A stretch of 64,000 nt of DNA, from assembly GCA_937998875.1 (NCBI GenBank), contig CALLBO010000004.1, forward strand, positions 1 to 64,000, written 5' to 3'. The position numbers and the translations under genes were made by a program. The DNA comes from an uncultured Granulosicoccaceae bacterium. GTDB lineage: Bacteria > Pseudomonadota > Gammaproteobacteria > Granulosicoccales > Granulosicoccaceae. The notes beneath the pieces were generated by a model. The model saw nothing but the letters and a program-made list of their open reading frames with translations. It was not told where the DNA came from and did not search any database. Of the stretch, positions 40,561-50,831 are shown in pieces; position 1 is the first letter of the stretch; each line of letters begins with the position of its first letter.

Positions 40561-42411
40561 TTGAGTCTACTAAAGCAAAAGCGCTTCGCACCCTACTTTT
40601 TGACGCAGTTTCTGGGTGCATTCAATGACAACGTATTTAAAAATGCGCTGGTGATCCTGCTTACTTACAAGATCATCTCCGAGCACAGCAGCATCCTGGT
40701 AAATCTTGCAGCGATCATATTCATCCTGCCGTTTTTTCTGTTCTCGCCATTATCCGGACAAATTGCAGATAAATTTGAAAAAAGCTTCTTGATCAGAAGA
40801 ATCAAGTGGGTAGAGATCGGCATTATGTGTGTCGGTGTGCTCGGACTCTACCTTAGCTCTATTCCCTTGCTGCTGTTTGTCTTGTTTCTCATGGGTTCTC
40901 AATCAGCGTTTTTTGGACCAATCAAATACAGCATCCTGCCACAGCATTTGCGTGAAGATGAATTGATGAGCGGCAACGCACTGGTAGAAGCAGGTACATT
41001 TCTCGCCATCCTGTTTGGGACTATACTTGGCGGTATTCTCGCGAGTTTTGAGCAATATTTTTTACCTGTCTCGATTGCAGTTCTCTGCTTTGCCGCACTC
41101 GGCCGCCTCACAAGTCAATTCATTCCAGAAGCGCAGGCCGAGCAGCCGAACCTTCAAATCGATCGCAATCTGTGGCGCGCAGGCAAGAGTATTTTTTCCG
41201 TACTGGCGTCAGACAGAGCTGTTTTCTATACCGCTTTTGGCATTTCATGGTTCTGGTTTTTCGGCGCCACATTTCTCACCCAGATCCCGATATTCTCGCG
41301 CGAATTCTTATTTGGCAGTCCATATGTTGCAACTTTATTGATGGCTATGTTTTCAATCGGTATTGGATTAGGTTCTTTGATATCTTCCAAACTATCAAGG
41401 GGCAGAGTTGAGGTCGGGCTGGTACCGATCGGTGCATTTGGCATGACTTTATTCGGTGCTTATCTGGGTTTTATGGATTTTCCCTTCAGTTCAGAAGAGA
41501 ATTCAATCGGTGATATGTTCACGTCATTTGTCTATATCAAAGCACTCCTCGCACTGGTTTTGCTCGCTGTATCCGGAGGACTTTTTATCGTTCCGTTGTA
41601 CGCAAACATACAAACCAAAACCCCTATTGAGTATCTGTCCAGAAATATTGCAGCCAGCAATATGCTCAACGCACTGTTTATGGTGCTGGCGGGGATCTTC
41701 GCTATTATTTGCTTTAAGCTTGGCAACAATGTTCAAAGCCTGTTTGTCATTGTTGCTTTGATGAATGCCGTAGTCGGGCTGTTTATTTTCAACCGTGTTC
41801 CGGAATTTACCATGCAATTAGGTGCATGGCTTCTCATGCACTCGATCTATAGAATCGGCAAACATGATCTTGAAAATATTCCTGAAGAAGGTGCGGCCGT
41901 ACTTGCCTGCAACCATGTCAGCTTTGTTGACCCGATAGTCATCGGTGCTGTCAGCCCCCGGCCGATGCGCTTTGTGATGTATCACAAAATATATAACCTG
42001 CCAATAATCAACCGCTTCTTTAAACAGGCTGGTGCAATTCCTATCGCGCCAATGAAAGAAGATCCGGAGCTACTGGAAAAGGCTTATGACAGTATTGCTG
42101 AGGCTTTGGAAAATGACGAGCTTGTTGTTATTTTTCCGGAAGGTGGCTTGACACCAGACGGCCAACTACAGGAACTCAAGCCAGGCATCACCAAAATTCT
42201 TGAGCGCACACCGGTACCGGTGATACCGATGGCAATCGGCGGATTGTGGGATACGTGGTTCTCACGTGTTAAAGGCCGTGCCATGAAAGGCTGGCCCAGA
42301 CACTGGCTGAAAAAGATAAATGTATATACCGGAAATCCCATACCACCTGCTGAAGCAAACATTGACCGCCTTAGCACCGAAATTTTAGCGCTACGCGGTG
42401 AAGAGCTTTGA
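40561..42411 (+). CDS. MFS transporter-PlsC acyltransferase fusion (LplT/Aas-like, no AMP-ligase domain)
   Basis: KRFAPYFLTQFLGAFNDNVFKNAL (LplT-like), C-terminal CNHVSFVDPIV and FPEGGLTPDGQL acyltransferase motifs; likely TTG start at 40561. ORF track start 40429. Confidence 0.88.
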   Translation: MSLLKQKRFAPYFLTQFLGAFNDNVFKNALVILLTYKIISEHSSILVNLAAIIFILPFFLFSPLSGQIADKFEKSFLIRRIKWVEIGIMCVGVLGLYLSSIPLLLFVLFLMGSQSAFFGPIKYSILPQHLREDELMSGNALVEAGTFLAILFGTILGGILASFEQYFLPVSIAVLCFAALGRLTSQFIPEAQAEQPNLQIDRNLWRAGKSIFSVLASDRAVFYTAFGISWFWFFGATFLTQIPIFSREFLFGSPYVATLLMAMFSIGIGLGSLISSKLSRGRVEVGLVPIGAFGMTLFGAYLGFMDFPFSSEENSIGDMFTSFVYIKALLALVLLAVSGGLFIVPLYANIQTKTPIEYLSRNIAASNMLNALFMVLAGIFAIICFKLGNNVQSLFVIVALMNAVVGLFIFNRVPEFTMQLGAWLLMHSIYRIGKHDLENIPEEGAAVLACNHVSFVDPIVIGAVSPRPMRFVMYHKIYNLPIINRFFKQAGAIPIAPMKEDPELLEKAYDSIAEALENDELVVIFPEGGLTPDGQLQELKPGITKILERTPVPVIPMAIGGLWDTWFSRVKGRAMKGWPRHWLKKINVYTGNPIPPAEANIDRLSTEILALRGEEL

Positions 42412-42453
42412 TTTTTGTCTAAGCATCTAATACGTCATAAAATACCATGCATA

Positions 42454-42855
42454 TTAAAGCACCAGGTAATATCCCAGTGCAAAGAGCACCATGAGTGTTA
42501 AAAACACAACAAGCCCACCATACAGAGAATTCACACGTCCAGGTTGATCTTCTCCTGTCATCATAGCCCTATGCTCTTCAGTCAATTCTATGCCACACTT
42601 TTTACAATGCATATATGTATAAGCCAGAAACTCACTGCAAGCCGGACACCTTATTGTCTCATCGTTATAACGGTGTAGCGGTGCCTTAGCCTTGGAAAGG
42701 CCCTCACTTGCCACCGCTTTCATTTTTTCCACCTCTACATGGTTGAATAATTTGCCGCACCATCTGCAATAGTTATCACCATGCGCCACCCACTCATCAC
42801 AGCTGGTGCAATTGAAAATATCGCGTTTACGTAGCGGCCTGTAAAATATCATCAA
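42454..42855 (-). CDS. Double zinc-ribbon protein with C-terminal TM helix
   Basis: 133 aa; CTSCDEW...CRWCGK and CPACSEF...CKKCGIE; C-terminal GGLVVFLTLMVLFALGYYLVL. Confidence 0.65.
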   Translation of the reverse strand: MMIFYRPLRKRDIFNCTSCDEWVAHGDNYCRWCGKLFNHVEVEKMKAVASEGLSKAKAPLHRYNDETIRCPACSEFLAYTYMHCKKCGIELTEEHRAMMTGEDQPGRVNSLYGGLVVFLTLMVLFALGYYLVL

Positions 42856-42938
42856 AGCAGACTACCCCCGGAAATCACATTGGAGATCACAATGAAGTTC
42901 CCCCTGAACCACCACAGGACCAATGTGTCAACCAACAA

Positions 42939-43763
42939 TTAACGCATACTCCTCAATACAATCCTCGTAGCTTCACTTACCGGCTGCTGCGTCTGCTTAA
43001 GTAGTTTTATACGATCAAATTGATTGTCATCGTTGCACACAGCCTGTCGCAATGCATCACCAAATGCCATGCGCAGCTCCGTGCCAATGTTATACTTACA
43101 AATATTGGTGGTCGTCGCGAACTCTCTGCGCTGATCAGCCGGCACACCGGAGCCACCGTGAATAACCAAAGGCACACTGGTTTTTGCCTGTATTGCATGC
43201 ACACGGTCTTTGTCTAAGCCATCAGACTTTTCTGTTTGCAGATGGACATTGCCAACAGATATCGCCATTGCATCCACACCAGTCGATTCTGAAAATTGCG
43301 CTGCCTCATCGGGATTGGTGCCTGCAGACTCCTCACCATCTGCATAGCCGACAAATCCTATCTCCCCTTCACAGGATATCGATGCGGCATGCGCAAGTTC
43401 CGCAACCTCAGCTGTTTCATCTATATTTTGATTCAATGGTTTTCGTGATCCATCATACATTAGTGAGGTGAATCCACTATCAAGTGCTTCCCGGCACTCC
43501 AGCAGTGTATAGCCATGATCGAGATGGGCAACAACAGGTATTGTTGCCTGCTCGGCAAGATATCTAAACATTTTTCCAAGCACCGGTAACGGCGTATGTT
43601 CGCGACAGCCCGGCCCCGCTTGTAGGATTACTGGCGCATTCTCGGCTTCTGCCGCTTCAACATAGGCGCACATGTCTTCCCAGCCAAGACACACCAACCC
43701 TGCTACTGCATAGCCTTCATTTAGCGCTGGCTGTAATACTTCTGAAAGTGTCGCTACTGTCAT
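42939..43763 (-). CDS. Class II fructose-bisphosphate aldolase family protein (IolJ-like)
   Basis: Start re-assigned to MTVATLSEVLQPALNEGYAVAG at 43763; VVAHLDHGYT, LVIHGGSGVP zinc/aldolase motifs; ATGA overlap with iolB stop. Confidence 0.85.
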   Translation of the reverse strand: MTVATLSEVLQPALNEGYAVAGLVCLGWEDMCAYVEAAEAENAPVILQAGPGCREHTPLPVLGKMFRYLAEQATIPVVAHLDHGYTLLECREALDSGFTSLMYDGSRKPLNQNIDETAEVAELAHAASISCEGEIGFVGYADGEESAGTNPDEAAQFSESTGVDAMAISVGNVHLQTEKSDGLDKDRVHAIQAKTSVPLVIHGGSGVPADQRREFATTTNICKYNIGTELRMAFGDALRQAVCNDDNQFDRIKLLKQTQQPVSEATRIVLRSMR

Positions 43764-44602
43764 TTGAACTTCGCGATCATGTCCTTGATACCCGGGATGG
43801 TTTCTATCTGATAAGCATGAGTAGGTTGAAAGTATTGAACCAGAGACCGCTGAGACAAGCCGCCAAGAATCGTAAAGTAATACATCTCGTAGCCAGGTAA
43901 TACGGCACACGGGTGATAACCGTTATCAAGGCAGATAGTCGATCCATCTACGATGTGATAGGCATCACCGGGCTCGTTATCCACTCGTTGTAGCATTTGA
44001 ACACCGGAGCCGTGATTAGGCTTAAATCGAAAATTATAGGTTTCATCGTGACGAGTTTCATCAGGCAGACGGTCAGTATCATGCTTGTGCGACGGAAAAC
44101 CGGACCATCCGCCTGCACCGACAGTAAATAATTCACTGACAAGTAAGCGCCCCACTTTGTCGTGCTGCTGCTGACCAAGAATATGTTTGATCTTCCGATG
44201 CGTTTTTGTATCATCAGAACCGTATTGCACCCGGTCAATACCATCCACCCGAACATCGAAAGGCTCAAGCACTTTGTCGTACTTTGCACCGGCAATAAAC
44301 GTCTCAGTGCTATCACTAACGCAGGATATTGTAACTTTCGCGCCAACTGGTATGTAGACACCCTCAGGCTCACCATCCCAGACATCCTCTCCACGATTAC
44401 CGAGAGACTTAAACCCTACGCCTTCAACTTCGACATCGACGGTACCGGTTGCCGGAACAATACAGGTTTCATAGCCAGGAACCTGGTACTCGAACGCTTC
44501 ACCCTTTTTGAGCTTTACGATATTAAAGTAGTTCAGTGGAACGGTTTCATTGTCTGCATCAACAATAGCCTGATTCTTGTTATCAAATGGAGCAATATGC
44601 AT
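43760..44602 (-). CDS. iolB: 5-deoxy-glucuronate isomerase
   Basis: 280 aa; GAGGWSGFPSHKHD, ETYNFRFKPNHGSGVQMLQR, DNGYHPCAVLPGYEMYYFTILGG. Confidence 0.93.
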   Translation of the reverse strand: MHIAPFDNKNQAIVDADNETVPLNYFNIVKLKKGEAFEYQVPGYETCIVPATGTVDVEVEGVGFKSLGNRGEDVWDGEPEGVYIPVGAKVTISCVSDSTETFIAGAKYDKVLEPFDVRVDGIDRVQYGSDDTKTHRKIKHILGQQQHDKVGRLLVSELFTVGAGGWSGFPSHKHDTDRLPDETRHDETYNFRFKPNHGSGVQMLQRVDNEPGDAYHIVDGSTICLDNGYHPCAVLPGYEMYYFTILGGLSQRSLVQYFQPTHAYQIETIPGIKDMIAKFK

Positions 44603-44662
44603 AGCGGGTTCCCGAATAGTAAAACCTGAATAGTAAAATATAAACTAAGTAAAGTGTTTTCG

Positions 44663-45643
44663 TCACGCAGTGAGCTTACTTGCATTAGCAGCCAAAAATT
44701 CATCAAGCTGTGTCGGTGTGGGCATAGCCGGAGCACACCCAACACGAGACACAACAATAGACGCACAGGCAGAGCCGCGCAGTACAGATTCTTTTAGTGG
44801 ATAACCATTGGCAAGTGATGCGATGAAGCCACCCATAAAACTGTCACCGGCCCCTGTTGGCTTTAGTGCTTCAGCCGGATAGATGCCGGTTTGGAATTCT
44901 TCATCAGACGTAATGGTGATCGCACCCTTCTCTCCCATTTTATAAACGACAACGCTCGCAGTGGAATGTGCGAGCTCGCGTGCCTTATCAAGCCCCTGAT
45001 CATAGTCTCCTGCCATAAATCCAAACTCGACATCATTGCCAATGATGATGTCGCACATGGCACCGGCGCTGGAATACACTTCAGCGGCTTCATCTGCAGA
45101 TGCCCAGCTGTAAGGTCGGTAGTCAACATCAAAAATTAATCCCAGCCCTTTAGCTTTTGCCTGCTCAAACGCATAAAACGCAGCAGTACGTGAAGGCTCG
45201 GCAGCCAGCACGGTACCTGTTGTAATGAGTGCACAATAAGGAGAGAAGTCGATCGTATCGATGTCTTCTTTATTCATTTGAAAATCTGCAGCACCGTTGC
45301 GGTAAATAACCGTTTGGTGATCCTCAACCCGGCTTTCTGATACGGCCAGAGAGTTACGATACTCCCCATCCTGCGGCCGAACATAAGTTGCGTCAACGCC
45401 ATACTGCTCGAGTTGTTTGATACAAAACCGCCCGACCGCATCATCTGATACACAGGTAACCAACGACGTTTCGCCGCCATGCTTCTGGATGGCAACGCAG
45501 ATGTTCGCGGAAGATCCGCCAAGACTTGCAAAGAACTGCGTTGCATCCTCCGTTTTCGTCCCAGCTGGCTCCGGGTAGAAGTCCATTCCGGCCCGGCCGA
45601 TCACAACAAACCGGTTACCTGACAAGCTCGATAAATTAAACAT
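44663..45643 (-). CDS. iolC: 5-dehydro-2-deoxygluconokinase
   Basis: 326 aa PfkB kinase; VIGRAGMDFYPEPAGTKTEDATQFFASLGGSSANICVAI; LKPTGAGDSFMGGFIASLANG. Confidence 0.93.
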   Translation of the reverse strand: MFNLSSLSGNRFVVIGRAGMDFYPEPAGTKTEDATQFFASLGGSSANICVAIQKHGGETSLVTCVSDDAVGRFCIKQLEQYGVDATYVRPQDGEYRNSLAVSESRVEDHQTVIYRNGAADFQMNKEDIDTIDFSPYCALITTGTVLAAEPSRTAAFYAFEQAKAKGLGLIFDVDYRPYSWASADEAAEVYSSAGAMCDIIIGNDVEFGFMAGDYDQGLDKARELAHSTASVVVYKMGEKGAITITSDEEFQTGIYPAEALKPTGAGDSFMGGFIASLANGYPLKESVLRGSACASIVVSRVGCAPAMPTPTQLDEFLAANASKLTA

Positions 45644-45667
45644 GGCAGAGCCTTAATCGAAAACGCA

Positions 45668-47566
45668 CTACACACCGCGCCGTTGTTTATCTCTTGAAGA
45701 CTCCCAGTCTTCATGTGCGGCTCGAACTTTATCGTTATCTGAAACATGCGGAGTGCCGACTTCCCACCAGGTATGACCCTCAGTGGTCCAGCCATCGAAG
45801 GCATCTACCTGCATTACAATGACAGATGTCTTGTCAGATGCTTTAGCCCGCTTGAATGCCTCGCCCAGTTCTGCAGGATTCTTCACTGTCTCTGCATTGG
45901 CACCCATTGATGCTGCATGCGCCTCAAAATCAACTGCAAACGGTTTGTCTACTGTCGGGCAGTCCTTGATCAGATTGTTAAAGCTTTCATTGCCCGTGTT
46001 ATTTTGTAGCTTGTTAATGACAGCAAAACCGCCATTGTCGAGCACCAAAACGATGACCTTTTTGTTGCTCAATACAGACGAATAGATATCAGAATTGAGC
46101 ATTAAGTAAGAACCGTCACCTGTGAATATAATGGTGTCTCTATCAGGCTCGTTCTCTGACTGGGCAATTCGTGCACCCCAGCCACCGGAGATTTCGTATC
46201 CCATACAGGAAAAACCAAACTCGACATCGACCGTGCCGGTTTTAAGTGTGCGCCAGTTTGCGGTTACCTCCGCCGGCAATCCACCAGCTGCTGCAACAAC
46301 TCGATCAGATGGATCGCATAAGTCATTCACTACACCGATTGCCTGGGCATATGAGTTTGGGCGATTGCCATGGGAGACATTCATCGCTACATACTTATCC
46401 CATTTTGCACGCTCTTCACGAGCAAGTGTTGTCCAGTCTGATGGTGTCTTGTAGCTATTCATCCCTGCACTCAGGGCCGCATCAAGCGCATCAATTCCGA
46501 GCTTTGCATCTGAAACTATTGGTAGTGAACGATGCTTACTGGCATCGTGCCGTGCCGCGTTAAGCGATATGAACTGTGCTTCCTTGGAGAAGGCCGTCCA
46601 TGAACCAGTAGTAAAGTCCTGTAATCTGGTGCCTACCGCCAGTATCACATCCGCTTGTTCTGCAATATTGTTTGCAGAATCAGATCCGGTGACTCCCAGA
46701 GGACCGGTATTTAATGGATGTGTCGATTCAAAGTTTGCGCGCCCGGCAATTGTCTCAACGACAGGTATCTGATACTTCTCGGCAAACCGGGTAACTTCGT
46801 TTATCGCTTTCGAATACTGCACACCTCCACCGGCGATGATCATCGGTTTTTTGGCAGAGCTTAACAATGCAACTGCATCTGCAATTTCATCTGCATCCGG
46901 CCCGATCCGTCTGATGCGATGCACTTTCTTCTCAAAGAATACTTTCGGGTAATCGTAAGTCCAGCCCTGTACATCCTGTGGCAAGCCAAGAAACGCAGGC
47001 CCGCAATCAGCAGGGTCAAGCATGGTTGCAATTGCCGCGGGGAGTGACTGGATTATCTGTGCCGGGTGGCAGATGCGATCCCAGTATCGGGTGACCGGTT
47101 TAAACGCATCGTTAACGCCGAAGGTAGGGTCGTTAAAATTTTCCAACTGTTGCAAAACCGGGTCCGGCAAGCGGGTGATAAAAGTATCGCCGCATAACAT
47201 CAACATGGGTAATCGGTTGGCATGCGCAAGCGCGGATGCAGTTAGCAGGTTTGCGGTACCGGGGCCTGCCGATGCGGTGCAAAACATCATGCGTTGCCGA
47301 AGATGATATTTTGCATACGCTGCTGCTGCAAAACCCATGCTCTGCTCGTTCTGTCCGCGGTACAGTGGCAACTCGTTGCGGTGCTCGTGTAGTCCTTCAC
47401 CAAGACAAGGCACATTGCCATGGCCGAAAATTCCGAAGCCACCACCAAAGAGCCGCTGCTCTCGATCATCAATAACAATAAACTGTTGAGCCAGCCACTT
47501 AACAACGGCCTGAGCCAGCGTCAACCGGAGTGTTTCTCCCGCGCTGGCATTGTTATCAACACCCAT
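45668..47566 (-). CDS. iolD: 3D-(3,5/4)-trihydroxycyclohexane-1,2-dione acylhydrolase
   Basis: ThDP enzyme; ETLRLTLAQAVVKWLAQQFI, GHGNVPCLGEGLHEH, GYEISGGWGARIAQ, DNGGFAVINKLQ. ORF track start 47686, internal ATG at 47566 preferred. Confidence 0.93.
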   Translation of the reverse strand: MGVDNNASAGETLRLTLAQAVVKWLAQQFIVIDDREQRLFGGGFGIFGHGNVPCLGEGLHEHRNELPLYRGQNEQSMGFAAAAYAKYHLRQRMMFCTASAGPGTANLLTASALAHANRLPMLMLCGDTFITRLPDPVLQQLENFNDPTFGVNDAFKPVTRYWDRICHPAQIIQSLPAAIATMLDPADCGPAFLGLPQDVQGWTYDYPKVFFEKKVHRIRRIGPDADEIADAVALLSSAKKPMIIAGGGVQYSKAINEVTRFAEKYQIPVVETIAGRANFESTHPLNTGPLGVTGSDSANNIAEQADVILAVGTRLQDFTTGSWTAFSKEAQFISLNAARHDASKHRSLPIVSDAKLGIDALDAALSAGMNSYKTPSDWTTLAREERAKWDKYVAMNVSHGNRPNSYAQAIGVVNDLCDPSDRVVAAAGGLPAEVTANWRTLKTGTVDVEFGFSCMGYEISGGWGARIAQSENEPDRDTIIFTGDGSYLMLNSDIYSSVLSNKKVIVLVLDNGGFAVINKLQNNTGNESFNNLIKDCPTVDKPFAVDFEAHAASMGANAETVKNPAELGEAFKRAKASDKTSVIVMQVDAFDGWTTEGHTWWEVGTPHVSDNDKVRAAHEDWESSRDKQRRGV

Positions 47567-47646
47567 CCTGTCATTCCTGTTAAGTGAACTGCCGGTCAGT
47601 GAACCGAGCAATTCTTGTTGACGATTCGCGAACCGCGAGGATAACA

Positions 47647-47660
47647 TGCAACCGGTTGCA
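47647..47660. promoter_or_regulatory. Candidate LacI-family operator between iolD and iolE-like genes
   Basis: Perfect 14-bp palindrome TGCAACCGGTTGCA, identical to the one at 60612-60625. Confidence 0.75.
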
Positions 47661-47787
47661 ATATAAATATCACACCGGACTCCCAACCCGTTCCGGACTA
47701 TCCTGTTTCCTGACTACAATCTACAGCGACGCTTGTCGTCTTTGGGCTGTGATCACAACAGAATCTAATTTTACAGATCTAAGAACC

Positions 47788-48681
47788 ATGACCATCAGAA
47801 TCGGAAACGCACCCTGCTCCTGGGGAGTCGAATTTGCTCAGGACGACAGAAATCCAGCCTGGCAAACTGTATTAAAAGAATGCGCGGACGCGGGCTATAC
47901 CGGCATTGAACTCGGTCCGGTCGGATTCATGCCTGAAGACCCGGCAGTCCTTGGGGATGCATTGGCCGAGCACAAGCTGGAGCTGATCGGTGGCGTTGTC
48001 TTCCGTCCATTCCATGATCCGGGTCAATGGGACGATGTACTCGACGGTGCCCATCGCACCTGTGCCGCCCTGAAAGCACATGGAGCCGAGCACTTTGTAC
48101 TCATCGACTCCATCTCAGAACGACGCGCACCGACTGCCGGCCGCGCCGCAGAAGCCGAGCAGATGGATAACGATGAATGGAACGCTTACAAAGGCCGGAT
48201 AGAAACCGTTGCGAAGATCGGTCGTGACGAATACGGACTGATTCCCGAGATACATCCACATGCCGGTGGCTTTATGGATTTTGAACCGGAGATCGAACGC
48301 CTTCTTGAAGAAGTAGATGCTGATCTATTGAAGATTTGCATAGATACCGGCCACTGCACTTACGCAGGCTTTGATCCGGTTGCCTTTATGCAACGTCACA
48401 TGGATCGCATCACCTATGTGCACTTTAAAAGTACCGATGCCAAGATCAAACAACAGGCAATCGCTAACCGTACCGGGTTCTATGATGCCTGCGGCCAGGG
48501 CATCTTCTGCAATCTATCTGAAGGCGAAGTGGACTTCCCCAAGGTACGTGATCTACTTGCAGAAAAAGGCTACACAGGCTGGTGCACAATCGAACAGGAC
48601 TGCGACCCCAACCTGGACCCTGATCCGGTGGGTGATGCACGTGCGAATCGTGAGTACCTGCAATCTATCGGTTTTTCTTAA
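47788..48681 (+). CDS. iolE: Sugar isomerase/epimerase TIM-barrel protein, myo-inosose dehydratase-like
   Basis: MTIRIGNAPCSWGVEFAQDDRNPAW; PEIHPHAGGFMD; CIDTGHCTYAGFDP. ORF track start 47584. Confidence 0.85.
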   Translation: MTIRIGNAPCSWGVEFAQDDRNPAWQTVLKECADAGYTGIELGPVGFMPEDPAVLGDALAEHKLELIGGVVFRPFHDPGQWDDVLDGAHRTCAALKAHGAEHFVLIDSISERRAPTAGRAAEAEQMDNDEWNAYKGRIETVAKIGRDEYGLIPEIHPHAGGFMDFEPEIERLLEEVDADLLKICIDTGHCTYAGFDPVAFMQRHMDRITYVHFKSTDAKIKQQAIANRTGFYDACGQGIFCNLSEGEVDFPKVRDLLAEKGYTGWCTIEQDCDPNLDPDPVGDARANREYLQSIGFS

Positions 48682-48716
48682 CCCAACTCCCCCTCAAACT
48701 TTACGTAGCAACTAAC

Positions 48717-49874
48717 ATGGCAAAACTCAACTGGGGTATCGTCGGTGGTGGCGAAGGCAGTCAGATTGGCCCGGCACATAGATTAGGCGCAGGCCTGGAT
48801 GGCTTATATAACTTCACCGCCGGTGCGCTCGATCACAGACCTGAAGAAGGCAAACGCTACGGGCAGGAACTTGGCCTGGATGCAGATCGTGCCTACGGCA
48901 GCTGGCAGGAAATGCTTGCAGGGGAAAGCAAACGATCCGACCGCATCGATCTGGTGACAGTTGCCACACCTAACTCCACGCACTTTGAAATAACCAAAGC
49001 CTTTCTGGAAGCAGGTTTTCATGTGTTGTGTGAAAAGCCGATGACCATGACAGTTGATGAAGGCGAAGAGATTGTAAGGGTCGCTAAAAGTACCGGTCGT
49101 ATCTGTGCCGTTAACTATGGCTATACGGGCTACTCACTGGTAAGACATATGCGTGCAATGGTAGCGCGTGGTGATCTTGGCAAAATTAGACTGGTTAAAT
49201 GCGAGTTCGCACACGGACACCATGCTGATGCCGCCGATGCAGACAACCCCAGAGTCAGATGGCGCTATGACCCGGCCCAGGCAGGTGTTTCTGCACAGTT
49301 TGCGGACTGCGGTATCCACGCCATGCACATGGCAAGTTTTATCACTGGCCAGGAAGTCACCAGGCTGTCGGCTGATATTGTTTCCTGTATTGCATCACGT
49401 GAACTTGAAGACGATGCGCTAGTTAATTTCCGTATGGACGGCGGTACCGTTGGCAGACTATGGACGTCTTCCGTTGCTATTGGCAATCAGCATGGTTTGT
49501 CTATTCAGGTGTTTGGGGAGAATGGTGGCTTGCGCTGGGCGCAGGAGCACCCTAATCAGCTGTACTACATGCCGTTGAATGAACGATTGCAGATAATCGA
49601 GCGTGGAGAAGGTGATCTATCACCGGAGGCGGATCGCACCAGCCGCGTTACCGTCGGGCATGCTGAAGGTATGCCATTGGCTTTTGCCAATATTTATAAG
49701 GATATTGCTGAAGCTATCAACGCTGAGAAGGAAGGTCGGGCGATGGATCCTGCAGCTAATCTTTATCCTCGCGCTGAAGATGGGTTGCGGTCTATGGCGG
49801 CTGTCGGGGCTGTTGCTGAATCTGGTGGCGCTGATGGTAAGTGGGTTGATGCTCGGCCGCCTATGTTTAGATAG
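48717..49874 (+). CDS. Gfo/Idh/MocA oxidoreductase, inositol dehydrogenase-like
   Basis: 385 aa; WGIVGGGEGSQIGPAHR; EAGFHVLCEKPMTMTVDEGEE. Confidence 0.87.
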   Translation: MAKLNWGIVGGGEGSQIGPAHRLGAGLDGLYNFTAGALDHRPEEGKRYGQELGLDADRAYGSWQEMLAGESKRSDRIDLVTVATPNSTHFEITKAFLEAGFHVLCEKPMTMTVDEGEEIVRVAKSTGRICAVNYGYTGYSLVRHMRAMVARGDLGKIRLVKCEFAHGHHADAADADNPRVRWRYDPAQAGVSAQFADCGIHAMHMASFITGQEVTRLSADIVSCIASRELEDDALVNFRMDGGTVGRLWTSSVAIGNQHGLSIQVFGENGGLRWAQEHPNQLYYMPLNERLQIIERGEGDLSPEADRTSRVTVGHAEGMPLAFANIYKDIAEAINAEKEGRAMDPAANLYPRAEDGLRSMAAVGAVAESGGADGKWVDARPPMFR

Positions 49875-49905
49875 TCGATAGACATATGTCCTCAACGAAT
49901 TTTCG

Positions 49906-50806
49906 CGTAGGGGGATAAGCTGACCAACCGCTAGACTTTGCCCTTAAATTCGTTACGAGTACATACAACCAATACTTGAACAATCTCAAGGCGCATCCAC
50001 CCTTTTATCTATACGGACGTGTTCAGCTTGACGAGCGTGACATTGGTGGATGCGCGTTAAGGTCGTGCAAGATTTCACAACCTTCCACTATAATATTTCG
50101 AGCCCACCACTACCACGGATGTGCTTATCCCCGCTACGTTGATATGTGATATGCGTAATTCTACAAGGTCCACGTAGGGGGGATAAGCGCACCAATCACC
50201 ATAACCTGCCCTTAAACTCCTTCCGTGTACACGCCACCAATACTTGAACAGCATCAAGGCGCATCCACCATTTTATCTATACGAAAGTGTTCAGTTTGAC
50301 GAGCGTGACATTGGTGGATGCGCGTGAAGGTCGTGCAGGATTTCACAACCTTCCACTATAATATTGTGAGCCCACCACACCACGGATGTGCTTATCCCCT
50401 CCGTTGATATGTGATATGCGTAATTCAACAAGGTTCACGTAGGGGGGATAAGCGTACCAATCACCATGACCTGCCCGTAAACTCCTTCCGTGTGCACGCC
50501 ACCAATACTTGAACAGCATCAAGGCGCATCCACCATTTTATCTATACGGACGTGTTCAGCTTGACGAGCGTGACATTGGTGGATGCTCGTTAAGGTCGTG
50601 CAAGATTTCACAATCTTCCACTATAATATTGTGAGCCCACCACTACCACGGATGTGCTTATCCCCGCTACGTTGATATGTGATATGCGTAATACAACAAG
50701 GTCCACGTAGGGGGGATAAGCGCACCAATCACCATGACCTGCCCTTAAACTCCTTCCGTATACACGCCACCAATACTTGAACAGCATCAAGGCGCATCCA
50801 CCATGT
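49906..50806. repeat. Tandem array of a ~267-bp type-B palindromic repeat (three units plus a half unit)
   Basis: CGTAGGGG(GG)ATAAGC starts at 49906, 50173, 50438, 50706 (spacing 267, 265, 268). Each full unit carries GGCGCATCCACC and TTGGTGGATGC(G/T)CGT(T/G)AAGGTCGTGCA(A/G)GATTTCACAA and GGATGTGCTTATCCCC; the last unit ends at GCGCATCCACCA. Confidence 0.95.
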
Positions 50807-50831
50807 CCCGCCTCAACCTAATAAAAAGAAA

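Noticed and set aside
40561-42411. Novel MFS-acyltransferase fusion
   Set aside because: LplT/Aas-like fusions without the AMP-ligase domain are, to my knowledge, already widespread in gammaproteobacteria.
50075-50790. Two near-identical 60-aa minus-strand ORFs (50075..50257 and 50608..50790)
   Set aside because: They are translations of successive copies of the palindromic repeat; similarity reflects DNA repetition, not protein selection.
49906-50806. CRISPR array
   Set aside because: Period ~267 bp, the whole unit (not just short repeats) is conserved, no unique spacers, no cas genes in the window.
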